Source: Sternotherus odoratus
Lineage: Eukaryota; Chordata; Testudines; Kinosternidae
Reading direction: 5' to 3'
Length of the DNA: 64,000 nt
Assembly (NCBI GenBank): GCA_032164245.1
Contig: JAVMKO010000001.1
Span: forward strand, 83,325,892 to 83,389,891
Shown here: one piece after another, positions 12,801 to 24,455 of the stretch
Layout: each line of letters begins with the position of its first letter
How positions within the stretch are numbered: position 1 is the first letter of the stretch
Made by a program: the position numbers and the translations under genes
Notes under the pieces: model-generated
Told to the model about the DNA's origin: nothing
Seen by the model: only the letters and a program-made list of their open reading frames with translations
Databases searched by the model: none

Positions 12801-13079
12801 TATAATTGTTCATACCCTGGGGCCTAAACTAGCCATTAACTGAGGGAGATTAGGAAGAAACTTCCGCTATGGTCAGCATATTCTATAATTGGCTATGACA
12901 TCTAATGCTGGCAGGACACAGGTCTTATTTAGTATAGCAATTCCTTAATTTCTGTGGACATGTTGTGACAGATAATCCACCATTACAGCTATTGCTGTTT
13001 CTATAATATATACAAGCTAAAAACCAAGTTGGCAGGGGTCAAAGAGACCTGAGGAGTGCAGATACTGCTGGACTTATTT
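9833..13079. other. Unrecognised non-coding sequence, about 3.2 kb
   Basis: No exon, RNA gene or well-defined repeat was recognised. A short block near 10857 resembles the end of the inverted-repeat element at 9686-9832. Confidence 0.45.
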
Positions 13080-13450
13080 GATGGATTCATTGAGTTTTTA
13101 AGGCCAGGAGGGACCCTGATATCACGTAGTCTGATTTTCTGCATAAATAAGTAAATTTTACTCGGTCTGACTAGAGCATAAGTTCCAGAAAGGCATTAGG
13201 TCTTTATCTGAAGAATCGAGAGATTGTGAATCCACCACTTCCTTTGATAGTTTGTTCAAATGATTAATCAGGCGCTCAGTTAAAAATTTGTGCCTAATTT
13301 CTAAGATGAGTGTGTCCGCTTCGAGTTATTGGTTCTTGGTATGGCTTTCTCTGCTACACTGAAAAGATGTTTGTTTAGTATCCAGTATTTTCTCCTCTAT
13401 GAAGGTATTCATACATTTTTCTCCTATCACATCTCAACGTTTTGGTAAAC
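13080..13450 (-). mobile_element. Old CR1 LINE 3' fragment
   Basis: The plus strand carries the inverse of the typical CR1 3' region (GGCCAGGAGGGACC, then a block on infrequent loss of leading clauses such as AAAAATTTGTGCCTAATTTC and GGTTCTTGGTATGGC). It is strongly diverged and has no reading frame. Confidence 0.6.
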
Positions 13451-13600
13451 TAAACACAACGTTCTTCATAATCTCCTTCCCACAAACTTAATACTTTATA
13501 TGTCAGAAAGTTCTCATTCTCCAAGACCATAGCACCTCCAAGACTGAGCACCTTGGACAGTGAAACTACAGTAAGTTGGAAGCTGCAATATGGAAAGGGG
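13451..13600. other. Unrecognised non-coding sequence
   Basis: Nothing supported. Confidence 0.4.
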
Positions 13601-13863
13601 TATGCCTGTACTGCAATTAAAATCTTGCAGCTGCTGTGTGTCAGCTGAGTTGGGCTCAGGCTAAAGGGCTGTTTAACTGTGGTGTAGATGCTCGAGCGTG
13701 GGCTCCTGCCCTAGCCTCAGGACCCTGCAAGGTGGGAGGTCCCAGAACTTGGGCTGCAGCCTGAGCCCAAACGTCTACACTGCAAATAAACAGACCCTTA
13801 GCCTGAGAGTCCAAGTCAGCTGACATGGGCCAGCTCTAGGTGTCTCACTGCAGTGTAGACATA
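13601..13863. mobile_element. MITE-like foldback element
   Basis: The left end TATGCCTGTACTGCA and the right end (inverse AGTATGTCTACACTGCA) are terminal inverted repeats. The interior is itself largely palindromic: the TCAGCTGA and GGGCTCAGGCT blocks recur inverted around position 13735. No open frame. The size and the GTCTACACTGCA end match MITEs common in turtles; superfamily not assigned. Confidence 0.65.
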
Positions 13864-14810
13864 CTTGAGGATTTAGGGTCAGAGCCTTGCTCCATCGTCC
13901 TTTGATAGCCTGGAATTTTCATGAAGTACATTGGCTTGATGCCACCTGTGTAAACTGGGATATAACACATCGGAGGGAATATTACCCGAAGAACCCACAA
14001 AGCACCTATGCTCAGGTATACATGAAGAGCTCTAGTTTGCTTGGCATAGCAGGCACTGCCAGGAATTTAAGAGCAAGACTCCAAGTAGCAGAATTAAGTT
14101 GCTTCAGCATGCAGCCCACTAAACAAAACCATTGAGATCTACAGTTAATTTTATTAATTGCTGCTTCTCAGGGGCCTAATGCTGCTCATTTTGTAGCATC
14201 TTTTAACTAAAAGCATTTATGTGCAAGGTGTGTAGGAGTCCCGCCTCTCACTTATACTGTTGCCAATTTAAACGGAGTAAGCATGTAGCAAAGAGATGAA
14301 CAAAGACAAACACCTGTTTCATACAAGCTTCCAGCAAACTGTTTCCTGTTCAGGCGTAAGAACAGAATGTGAAAGGTGCCTATTGTGTTTCCATCCTGCC
14401 ATCTGGAGATCTTGCATTCACATTCAAGATCCATTGTTATTCACGCAGAACAGAATGTTATCATGTCAATTCCCCCGTTAATCCTTATAATAGTCACAAC
14501 GGCATTAATTTCATATGGAGGTTTGTTTTTTAAACAATCTCTGAAGTATGGGCTTCACTCACAATACTGATGTTGCAAATAATCATTTAACAGGATGGCC
14601 AGCCCAGTTCCTAGGCTCAGAGTTGCCAACTGTAGTTAATAGTCTCTTCAAATTTATTTCCTAATGTACTCATCAGCAGGAATACTTCTTACCTTCTGAG
14701 CTTTCTGATTGCTAGGATGAGCAAAATAAAATGGGATTTTCCTTTTAGAAGAACCACTCATAACAGGTTGTGTCTGATGTGTGAAATGCACAAAATGTTT
14801 CTTATAGAGC
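13864..14810. other. Unrecognised non-coding sequence
   Basis: Nothing supported. Confidence 0.45.
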
Positions 14811-15560
14811 TGATCAGAAAATGAGCTAGGAATTTTGGCAGAAAATTTTGATGAAAATGGAAGACAAATTTCAGCTGAAAACTCTAAGCTTCCATTGGGA
14901 AAATTAAAATGACATAGATCATGTCTGGTGGACCCAAATGAAAACATTTTGGCTTGTTGAACTGATTTTGTGTTTTAGGACAGTTCAGTGTTAAAAATGT
15001 CCACTTGCGCTGTTGCAGTGCCTTGTGGGTGTTGTAGATTTGATGCCTCATGTCCCCATTATCTCATATGGGCTGGTCTCCTTGGCCAAACTATATCTCC
15101 CATGATGCACCACAGACTCACCTGTTGCTGACTCACTGTGGTGCATCATGGGAGATGTAGTGTGACTGGGACCTTGGCCCATAATGAACAGGGCATGAGG
15201 CATCCAAACTATGATTCCCATAAACCACTATGGTAGCTTTGGTGGACACAGTTTAATGTCAAATCAAACTAAGCTGAAGCAAAACACACGGCGTCAGGAA
15301 AGATTTTAAAATATTTTGTTTTGAAAGTTTTGATCAAAACAAAATATTTCAGCACTTCCAAATGGAAATGTTTCTGGTTGTGGCTGAAAATTTTTCTGGT
15401 CTTAGCCTAAACCACACAACTTTTTCAGTCTTCAACTAAAGGTTTACTTTTTTCTTTTTTTCTTTTTTTTGCAGGAAGTGACATTCTTTGCAAAAATGTT
15501 TGTGTTAAATTCTATTTTCCTTGGAAAACCATTTTGAGGAAAAAATTTCAACCACCCCTC
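14811..15560. repeat. A/T-rich 'GAAAATTTT' repeat interrupted by a foldback
   Basis: The outer parts (about 14811-15000 and 15286-15560) are runs built around GAAAATTTT and its inverse. Between them lies a foldback at about 15010-15240. Its core is a perfect 21-bp inverted repeat (15095-15115 with 15136-15156, containing CCATGATGCACCACAG) and the outer arms continue imperfectly to about 100 bp. The outer family recurs at 19090-19310, 37743-38005 and 40835-41018. Confidence 0.6.
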
Positions 15561-16660
15561 CTGGTCTATTTTGTTTTACTGCAGTACATACTGTGCTGTG
15601 AGATAGTACTGCCCACTGATGACGGGGTGTTACAGGGAACCTGTCTGTGATGATTCACAGAAGATATGAGTTGTTACATTCCCCCAGTTACAAATCTTTG
15701 GCTCTTCAGCTTGTGTTTTTAACTCTGGAGGCCCCAAGTTTAATTCCTTGTGTCAGCCAAGGTGGTGGCCATTACAGTAGCATTCCCCAGGAGGGAAAAT
15801 TATGGGGCTAGGGCCTACAAGCAAATGCCACCTTAGACTAGAACCCCACAAAACAAATCTTAAATGGGTCAGGATTATTTGGGTCAGGAAATGAGGAAGG
15901 AGGTAGAGTCTCTCCATCAGCTCACCTGCTTTGAGGCTGACTCTGATCAATGATAAAGTGTGAGACGTCTAATGTTAACGCTAACCATGCAAATCTTGTC
16001 GTCTTGTATAATCTCAGGCTGCAGAACTATGTATCTGTATAACACTGATCAAAAAGGAATCATAATACAATGTAACTATGTGATTTTTAATGACAAATGA
16101 GGGATAACAGCCAAAATGTGCTCATTCTTTTCCTCCCCCTGCGTACTGCAGCATGGAAGAAGGGGTTTTGATTCTTTGTTTTCCCAGCCAAACCAGCTTG
16201 GACTGTATAATTAGGGCTGCATCACATCTCTCATGCCAACTTTGTGCCGCACTAATGTAATTTACCATCCATGTAATGGTAGAGAAGGATGACATAATCT
16301 AAAAGAACACCAGCTCCTTTTTAATTCCTGCCTCTGGAGCTCTGAAGCACAGATTCTCTCAAAGTGAAATAAAAAGCCATTTCGTTGTGTTGCTTTCAGC
16401 CGTAAGAAACTTAATGGAGTGGGGGTGGTCACCCAGCAGGACTACCCTTCCCTTGTAGTAGATATAATAATGGCACGTCAAGGTGACAGGGGTGCTATGT
16501 GGAGCACAATACTGAGACAGCACAAGATCTGTTTTTCTAATGGAACATTTGCAGCAGGAGCCAAACAATTTCCTGTTGTTGCCTGGAGTTTTACCATGCA
16601 GCGTATTGACTGAATATGTTCACTGCTCCCCTCTGTGAAAGGGGCAGTGTGTGTGGCATC
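15561..16660. other. Unrecognised non-coding sequence
   Basis: Nothing supported. Confidence 0.45.
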
Positions 16661-16880
16661 CAGCTCATAGTAACATAAGAACTCCTACCGTGGAATAGAG
16701 ATATGGTCCATCTTATCCAGTTGCTAGAGCTTGATGCTTCAGAGGAAGGTATAAAACATCCATAATGTGTCTACTTAGGCGGTATTCTACTGAGGGGTCA
16801 TCTACCTAACCCTCGTTGATGATCACTTTCTAACTTGAAGAAGGAGGAATGATAGGCCCTTCATTTTTCTCCTAGTTAAT
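16661..16880 (-). mobile_element. Probable CR1 3'-end fragment
   Basis: The plus strand has TAGTAACATAAGAACTCCTACC followed by GGTCCATCTTATCCAG, the degraded inverse of a CR1 3' terminus as seen clearly at 63148-63665. Diverged and truncated. Confidence 0.45.
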
Positions 16881-18630
16881 GTAACTGGAGTTGCTGTTCC
16901 TATTCATTATGGGGGTCTGATACAAAGCTCATTAGAGTCCATGGAAAGTCCCTTGTCTAGGGTTTTGGAACAGACCTTAAATGTTCATCTTTTTTGGTAA
17001 TTTACTAAGCTTTTTGTCTCAATATTGTCCTGCAGCAGTTAAATGGAAATAGGAGTTGCTACCATCTGACCAGTAAGATCTTATTTCAAGTGCCAGTCTT
17101 GGTGTATATTCCAGACTTTCTCATATGACACACACAATTCAAACACCACACACAGGGTTCTGCTTATTAACTATGTCTGCCCACCAGATGACACTACAGC
17201 ACCCTTTAGTTTAGTCTAGTAGACCATTAGGGACGTGTGTTGGGGGTGTGGTCATCTCTTTAAAAAGTGTATATTCAGATGGCCTTGAACTATGGGAGGC
17301 AGTTGCATGGAGTCTTTGAGTAGAGCAGATTGGGAGGGGTAAGTATATGAATGTCTCTTCACACGCCAATAGCTAGCCAGAGCATGAGTGTCAAGAAATA
17401 GTTTTTCTGTGGGATATTTCCTCCCTAAAGGGAGAGGGGCATTAACTACCAGTGGACCCTATACCTCTCTCTCTGGTTTCAGTATCCAGTAAAGGCACGG
17501 GTCTGGGAAAGTGGGTATCTCTGCCCACTTCTACTCTCCCCTCACTTCTCTTCAGTTTAATAATTCAAGCATGGGAGACTGGAAGGCTTGGGCAATGGGA
17601 TTTAAAGCTTGTCACTTTGAGACAAACTGGTTTCAGTTCCAGCCCAGGTAGACAGTAACAAAAGCCATCATCAGTATCATGCTGGAGCTGTTCACTGACC
17701 TATAGTCAGTGAGATTCTGTCCAGTTTCTAAGAGATAAGGGTCCATAGCGAACAAAGCACCATCATGGTTGGCACTAAAGCCCTCATCAGTAGTCTGAAG
17801 AGAGAAGCCTAGAGCTAAATGGACATGGAGACTAAACTCCTGTTTCTCCTCTCAGTGGTGCCATCTCCAAGTGAGGTTGAGCCAATAATGAGGCTCGTAA
17901 CACAAGCCATTTTCACTGCTGCTCCATCTGTTCGGGGGAGTGTTCTTCATTTTTATAGTCAATCTGGTGCATTTCCCCACCTCCATGTTTATTTTAAAAT
18001 GTTAAAAAAGTGATTCAGAAAATGTGTAGAATTTAATCTTCAGATTCCATTACGGGACGTGTGAGTGTGTATATAATGTACACACCCACACTTTTTAAAA
18101 ACCCTATTTAAATGAACAAATATTGTTTGGTAGATGCTTTATCCTCTTTAAAGCTTTGTTGGAAAAGGCAAGTGCAAAAATACCAGCATATTAAGTACAT
18201 GCCAACTGGTAATTCTAGTCTCTCTACAGTGAAGGAGAGATTTGGTCTCCAGTAAAAATGGGTCTATGAATGCCATGTTAGAACTGAAGGCTGCCTGGCA
18301 GGCTGCTATACTCTCTGGGAAGCTTACCAACTATTCTGGTCCAGTGACATGAAAAATACATCCCGTCAATGTTAACAGCAATAAACTAGAGCTGCTGTGA
18401 TGTCAGGCAGGTTCTGAATCAAGAGAGAGCATGGCATAGCAGAACTGGTAGCTGTGGCAACTGTCAAGTCATCTGTCATTTCTGATTTAGAGTAAACTCT
18501 TTGTCTGATGTCAGACAGCTTAATATGATGCAGTACGTTGTGGACTTGGGGTTAAGTGACCTAATAATGGAACTGGGTTCATTCCAGTTTCTATCTCTCT
18601 GAGAATAAGTGGTTTCAGCTCTCTTTGATA
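16881..18630. other. Unrecognised non-coding sequence
   Basis: Nothing supported; open frames are short and featureless. Confidence 0.45.
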
Positions 18631-18738
18631 GAATCATGAAAGATTAGGGTTGAAAGTGACTTCAGGAGGTCATCTAATCCAACCTCCTGCTCAAAGCAGG
18701 ACCAACTGCAACTAAGTCATCCCAGCCAGCGCTTCTGG
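18631..18738 (-). mobile_element. CR1 LINE 3' end
   Basis: The plus strand contains the inverse of the classic CR1 3' terminus: ATAGAATCATGAAAGATTAG, then TCATCTAATCCAACCTCCTG and CTCAAAGCAGGACCAA. Moderate divergence and no coding content in this part. Confidence 0.85.
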
Positions 18739-18764
18739 ATCCTATCTCTTCATAGCAATCCTTC

Positions 18765-18975
18765 TTCCTGGAACAACATCCCATGGTCAAAGAATGCAAA
18801 GCCCTCTCTCCTACACCACTTGAGCAGCCATGCATTTACCGCCACAATTCGATGGTCCCTAGCCTATGCTTTTTCCTTCAAGAGACAGAATGGATGGAAA
18901 CATTATTTGCGTCTCAAACTCCTTTATCCTTCTTCCCAGAGCCACGTAGTCTGCAGTGACCTGCTCCAAGAATAA
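18765..18975 (-). pseudogene. Remnant of CR1 ORF1 (esterase-type)
   Basis: Read on the minus strand from about 18961 downward, one frame gives VTADYVALGRRIKEFETQ before stops appear. I recognise this as resembling the ORF1 region of CR1 LINEs, which carries an SGNH-esterase-like domain. Stops and frameshifts break the rest. It lies next to a CR1 3' end of the same orientation, so both may derive from one internally deleted copy, although the order does not prove it. Confidence 0.55.
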
Positions 18976-20579
18976 ATGCAAGGCAGCCTACAGAGTACTC
19001 AGGAGTGTGCGTCTGGAAAGAGAATTTTCTTCTCCTAAGTAATTTCAGCATTATGAATCAGAACAGAAAGTTTGAGGTAGCAAAAAACTTTGAAGGAAGA
19101 TTTGCAACATGGTTTCTAACTAAAAGTATTGACACTTTTTATTGAAATGGTTCATTTATTTTATTTAATGTCCAAAAAATGACATTTTTCTTTTCAAACA
19201 GTTAGTTTGAAACAATTTTTTTTTCATTTTGAATTTCCTGATCAGAAAATTGAAAAATTTTAGTTTTTGACAACCATATTTTCTGTTAGAAATTTTTTTT
19301 ACTCTAAAATGTAGGTCACCTATATTACTCAGTAATTCCTTGTAATTTGTGATGAGTCAGAAATAGACAGAGCTGTAAACCCAGGCTGAAGTTGTAAATG
19401 GAAGCAAAGGGGAAATTTGCTTGGTAGGTTCTAGCCCTTATACTCTCTGCATAAAATAGAGGACTTCATTCCCCAGTGCTTGAGTGCTAATCAGCTTTTT
19501 CAGCAGGAGGCTGCAATGGGTAGGCATGTTTGCATTCCAGACCAGAATTCTAACACATATTAAGTTCTAGAGGAAATGATGTTTCATTTCAACCTGTTCT
19601 CTCCACCCTCACTTCTCCATTGTACCAAACCACCACCAGCGCCAGCACAGCTGGTATTATTCCAGGCTCGGGAAAAGCCGTGGGCTGAAGTACAAGGGGG
19701 AAGGGATTTCTGTTCGGTACTGAAGTGAATTGACTAAGTTGTAGGCGTCCCAGAATTGGAACAGCAGCAATAAGCTGCAAATTGGAAGTGAGGCTCATGA
19801 AAAGAGACTGTGCTCGTGTAAAAATAAATGAATAAGACAACTCCTTTTCCGGAATGAGACAAAAAATGTTCACTGGGGGACCAGATTCTGTGCAGTGCAT
19901 TGCTGAAGGTGCAGCAAAAGAGGATCCTAGCAAGTAAGTGTAGAGCACAGAGGTACTTGCACCTTTGAGATTCTGGGGTGATCCTGAGAGTTCTGGCCCC
20001 CCAGCATTAGTAAAAGAAAGAAGCCCTGTATATCTGCCTTTACCCCTGCATTGGGGGCTATGTCAGGGAGAAGTGGCATAATGTTGCCTATGCTAGCACT
20101 TTGCTGTTCCTGTGCCATGGTCATTCCTCAGGGGCCGTTTACACTGGCTTTGTGACGCCCCTTTATAGCAAACCAGACCTTTTGTCTAAAAACTTGTGTG
20201 TATAAGGACGTGAGGTTACCTTATTGCTTGGTCTGCCCTGTTCAGTCTGTTTCATTCCCACCAACATGTTTCCTTGTTATCGAAATGTTATCAGCAGTGT
20301 GACTCTCACAGCGTGACAAGTCTCTGTACAAAGGCTCTGATCCACCAAATAGAAGCAACTCATGACCCACAATAGACCTTTTATTTCACCACATGCCCGC
20401 TTGTTCCCATATTATGAGAGAAGGTAAAATAGAAGGACTAATTAATTTTCACTGTGCAGTTCAGATGCTGAATGGCACCAAGAGGTTCCACTGTAGGAAT
20501 CATGAATGGGAGAGCTTTTAATAAAACACAGAACAATTAGCATTATCTGAATTTCTCCCCAGCTTAATTCTGACAGTGT
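18976..20579. repeat. A/T-rich repeat (19090-19310), otherwise unrecognised
   Basis: About 19090-19310 is dense in AAAATTTT/TTTTCATTTT motifs like the family at 37743-38005. The remainder, including the 119-codon minus-strand frame at 19589-19948, has no recognisable similarity or domain. Confidence 0.35.
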
Positions 20580-20665
20580 CTGAGGCCTGGTCTACACTGG
20601 TGAGGGGGCGGAATCAACCTAAGTTATGCATCTTCAGCTATGTGAATAACTTAGCTGGCTAGAAA
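20580..20665 (+). mobile_element. MITE fragment
   Basis: GAGGCCTGGTCTACACTGG followed by TCAACCTAAGTTATGCATC and an ACTTAGCTG palindrome matches the left end of a sauropsid MITE. The right end is absent, so this is a truncated copy. Confidence 0.5.
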
Positions 20666-21780
20666 GCCTGTTTTCAATGAAGGTTTAAGAGTAGTGAATT
20701 TGAAATACTGGTATACTGTTGTGTGGAATTTCTGGAGTCAGAAAGAAAAATTTGGATTATTCAGACACATTTGAGACAGGACTAGGAAAACAGATTTAGA
20801 AAGTGGACAGAAACTGCTTGGATAAACAGGAGTGAATTAGTGCATGACTGATGGCCTCTCTCTTATCCATTAACCAATAATGAGTTTTCCAAAATCTCAG
20901 TGGAAAAGAGCTATTCTTGCTATGATCCATAACAAATGGCCAGAATTAATCACCTTTGGTAACCTGGAAACTATTAATATTGATTGGAATGATGGCTGGA
21001 AATTGATTGGGCTGCTCTGTGTTGACTAAATTGTCTCCTCTGTTCGTTAGCTTGATGGCTTTGTAAATGTACTGCATTGTGCACAGGCAAATCCATGTTC
21101 CTTTGGCTAGGCTTTGTCAGGGTTGGTGTATGCACTGCCTCCCAAATAGCACAGTCCAGCATGGAAACTTTGCACAGTATCATTCACATCCCTCACTCAC
21201 TCACACAAAAGCTGCTCTCTCTGTATGAGGGTAGTATAGGCAAATGGGGATTCTGATGGAAAGATCTGCAGGCTTCTTGTCTTGGGCTCAGAGGTAAGCG
21301 TGACCCCCAAATGATACAGGTCATTGTGATATCGAATGTTGTGAGTTACTGGAGAATAATCACAGTGTTCTCTATAGACATCGGGGGCCTGATTCTCTTT
21401 TCTTTTCACACCAGCTTTGCCTTACTGCAACTCCATTGACATACAATGAAGTTGCTTCTGATTTGCACTGTGTAAGAGGAGTCCCTGAAACCACATCTTC
21501 AGAATCTGTCTGACTCATTCTTTCTTCAAGGATAGCTAATTCGAGTGGCATACTGTTTATTTTGTGTGAGCCTTTCAGATGAGGCCTTATTCAACATTAA
21601 TACAAATTCAGAAAACCCGGCACTCTCAGCCTTGCTATTAAAGACCCTGTTGACTAATATATGTTGGCTAGCATATATACATATCACATTAATATGTATT
21701 ATCAACACCAGATATACATTACTATGTAGTAACCAAAACTGCATTAAGCACAAATGTTATAGAAGTTATATATCCTAAAT
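20666..21780. other. Unrecognised non-coding sequence
   Basis: Nothing supported. Confidence 0.45.
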
Positions 21781-23775
21781 TGGCCTGTGATTTTTATGTA
21801 ACCCCATGTAACTAAAAGCACCCGGAATTCACATCCTACACACCATTGTAATAATCTTTGTAAAAATATCCCTTGTGAGCTATCATTTGAAAATGAATAA
21901 ATTGCTGGTTGTCGTGGTGTTTGGACACCCCAGCCCTCTTTAGGGCAGGGCAGGGTGACCATATCACTGGGGTTGATCTCGCTGGTGGCCCTCAGGGTGA
22001 CCTCAGCACAGCCCAGAGGCCAGGGTTACAACCTAGTGGCCAGAGTCCATATGAGTGGCCCTCCGACACAGCACAGCCTAATGGCTAGAGTCAATATGGC
22101 GGGGAAAGGTGTGGGCTGCCACCATGGGGACAGGGTAACGGCCTGGGTAGGGGGTAGTGGCCTTGCCCAACTGCACCGGGCCTCAAATTAGCTCCCTAAC
22201 AGCAACGGAGTGGTCCATCACTGGGTCAGCAGGGAATCGCACTGAAACATGCTGACCTCACTTGGGTGGCAGATACCACTTGCTCACCTCCCTGGGTCAC
22301 TTTCTACTATGGTTCTAGACGCTGCTGTATGTGGGGTGTCAGGGCCTCCGAGCTCCTCAGCGTGGGTGGCCCTCCAGTGCTCCTTGGACTCCAGGCCTCC
22401 AATCCGGCTTGCAGGGTCTCCGGCTCTTGTAGGTAAGGGCTGTAGAGGCGCTTCAGCGGGTCCTCCAGCCAAAGGTCCATCCTCTCTGGTAGTCAACCCA
22501 GAATGAGGTGGGCTGCTCCTTTTTATACTGAGGCAGCAGTTGGAGCATGCCCCGCCCGGCCTGGGAAATGGGACTTCTGCCCCACATAGTGTGGGGTTAA
22601 CCCATTCTTCTCCAATGCGGGGTATGCACACCCCATCACACTGGTCAATAGTATTGATGAAATGTTTGTAGCAACTTTATATGTAAAGTTATGAAATCCC
22701 CCCATATGATGATATTAGCACATGTTCAAAACCACACTGCTCTGCCTAGGCAAAACAGGTCTTTCCTAACCAAAGGAATTTGCGTTTACCTCCGTTTACA
22801 TTTAAACTGAATCCTCGAGATAGCAGGGGGAGGAGACCAAATATCAGGAGACCAAAGCAAAATTTGCATCTCAGCAAACACAGTGGGAAATAAAGAACAT
22901 GGAGCCACCTCCACCACCAGACTCCATGTCACCACCTTTACTGTTTGAATGAACTTTGCTTTGAAGGGTAACCCTCAGAAGAATCCACTTCACTGGACTG
23001 AAAAAGAAAGGGGCAGAGAACCTCAAGTATCTTTTTGTCTTCAGAGGGTTAGAGGGGGAAAAGACACTAGCACCTTTGGCCCCCAGGAGAGATCCTGACT
23101 GAGGAAAGAGTCATTCACCATCTTGCAGGAAGACACTAGCTGAGAGAGACCATCTTAAACAAAGGCTTGAACCAAAACTTGCTAGATTGAGCTTTAGACT
23201 TTTAGATGTACGTTTTCACTTTTGATGGCTCATAACTATTTATAACTTTATTTACTTTACTTCTGTATTTGAATTCTCTTTAAAATCCTATCTCCTTTTT
23301 TTTTCTTACACTTGTTTTATTTTTTAATCTAAACCAATCCAGCACTGCATTTAACTGGAGCTACCAAACAGTTCAGTTTAAAGTAGCAAACTGTTGAATA
23401 TTGACCCTTCATAGCGGCAACGGATCTTTAATATCTGAACTGTCTGGGAGAGGGCTGGACAATGCAGGACACATGTTTTGGAAACAATTTGGGATGGGGA
23501 GTGTGATGGGGGTCACTGTGCGAGTAGTAGCCAAGGCTGGTTGAAGCCAGTGTGTGCTGGAGTGTTGCTGTCAGGTTGCTGGGGTCAGAGTTGCTGGACC
23601 AAGACTGCAGCTATACACAGACGCTCACGGTGTGACATGCAGCCTTTTAGGCTGTTTGTAAGCCCAAGCTGGGAGTTACAACAGAAAAACCTTATGAGGC
23701 ACCCATGGTTGTAGGGGAAGGTGGTGACACAATCCCTCACTGGTCTGGATTGCACCGCAGACTGTGACACCCTGA
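21781..23775. repeat. Unclassified interspersed repeat hosting a solo LTR
   Basis: The outer sequence (21781-21909 resuming at 22646) reads continuously once the inserted LTR and one duplication are set aside, which shows it was there first. The right part, with GGGAGTGTGATGGGGGTCAC and GTGACATGCAGCCTTTTAGG, resembles a long turtle repeat, perhaps retroelement-derived. No reading frame or defined ends. Confidence 0.4.
21910..22640 (-). mobile_element. Solo LTR, 731 bp, 5-bp TSD
   Basis: The segment starts TGTCGTGGTG, ends CCCCATCACA (5'-TG...CA-3'), and is flanked by exact 5-bp duplications ctggt (21905-21909 and 22641-22645). On the minus strand a TATA-like GTATAAAAAGG lies around 22527-22537, which favours minus orientation; no clear AATAAA was found on that strand. 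A 5-bp duplication fits Gypsy or some ERV groups. No second LTR, so probably left by LTR-LTR recombination. Confidence 0.7.
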
Positions 23776-23914
23776 TCACATATGCTAAGAATCCAATAAC
23801 TTCTACCGTTCACAGTTTTGGCTTGAGCAAATAGGGAAGCTGTGAAAATCAGGATCGATGACCGCTTTTACCATAGCAACAGAAAGGGAGTTACTCTTAC
23901 AGGCCTGTACTGGA
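23776..23914. other. Unrecognised non-coding sequence
   Basis: Nothing supported. Confidence 0.4.
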
Positions 23915-24455
23915 GTGTCCCAAAGGAAGAGGACAAGATATTAGATTGTTTTACCCTAGTAGAAATCTGGGAGGTGGCTTCATGCCCTTTTAGTACCTAA
24001 AAGGGCATGTGTTCAGAACAAAGAGATAAGGGGTACTCCGGGGTACCAGGAAAAACCAAGTAGAAAGCTGATTGGTTAAATCTAGTTTCAGATGATGTAT
24101 ACGGTACCTGTTTACTTATAAACAGGCAGGGTATAAAAAAGATGGATTTATGGATGTAACGTTTGAAGCACACCTTCTACATAAGGTGAATGTAGCATCG
24201 CTGCACAAGACTGCTTCCCAGAAACTGGGAGGGTATAGAACCATTTCCCTGGAGGGTGTCCAGATGTCCTGATTTTATAGGAGCAATCCCAATATCTGGG
24301 GCTTTGTCTTGTATAGGTGCCTATTACCCTCCTCCCCCCCGTCCCAATTTTTTACCCTTGCTATCTGGTCACCCTACTTCCCTATATCAGAGTATTATTG
24401 GCTTATAGCAATGAACCTGACTGACATTGGTTATTTGGTCTCGTGAGTATATTTC
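23915..24455 (+). repeat. LTR-like fragment split by a MITE
   Basis: A TATAAA at 24132-24137 and a decayed polyadenylation signal (CAATGAACC near 24410) give LTR-like spacing once the 124-bp MITE at 24252-24375 is removed. Exact ends and a target duplication were not found. Class unknown. Confidence 0.35.
24252..24375 (+). mobile_element. hAT-like MITE, copy A (124 bp)
   Basis: Ends GAGGGTGTCCAGATGTCC and CTATCTGGTCACCCTA are the family termini. Flanks tttccctg and cttcccta agree at 6 of 8. Same orientation as the copies at 29128 and 59301. It has the family interior (GATTTTATAGG, GGCTTTGTCTTG, GTCCCAATTTTT) and no coding content. Confidence 0.8.

Noticed and set aside
21952..21966. CAGGGTGACCATATC, like the MITE left end
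   Set aside because: No matching right end or duplication; it lies within the solo LTR and is probably part of it.
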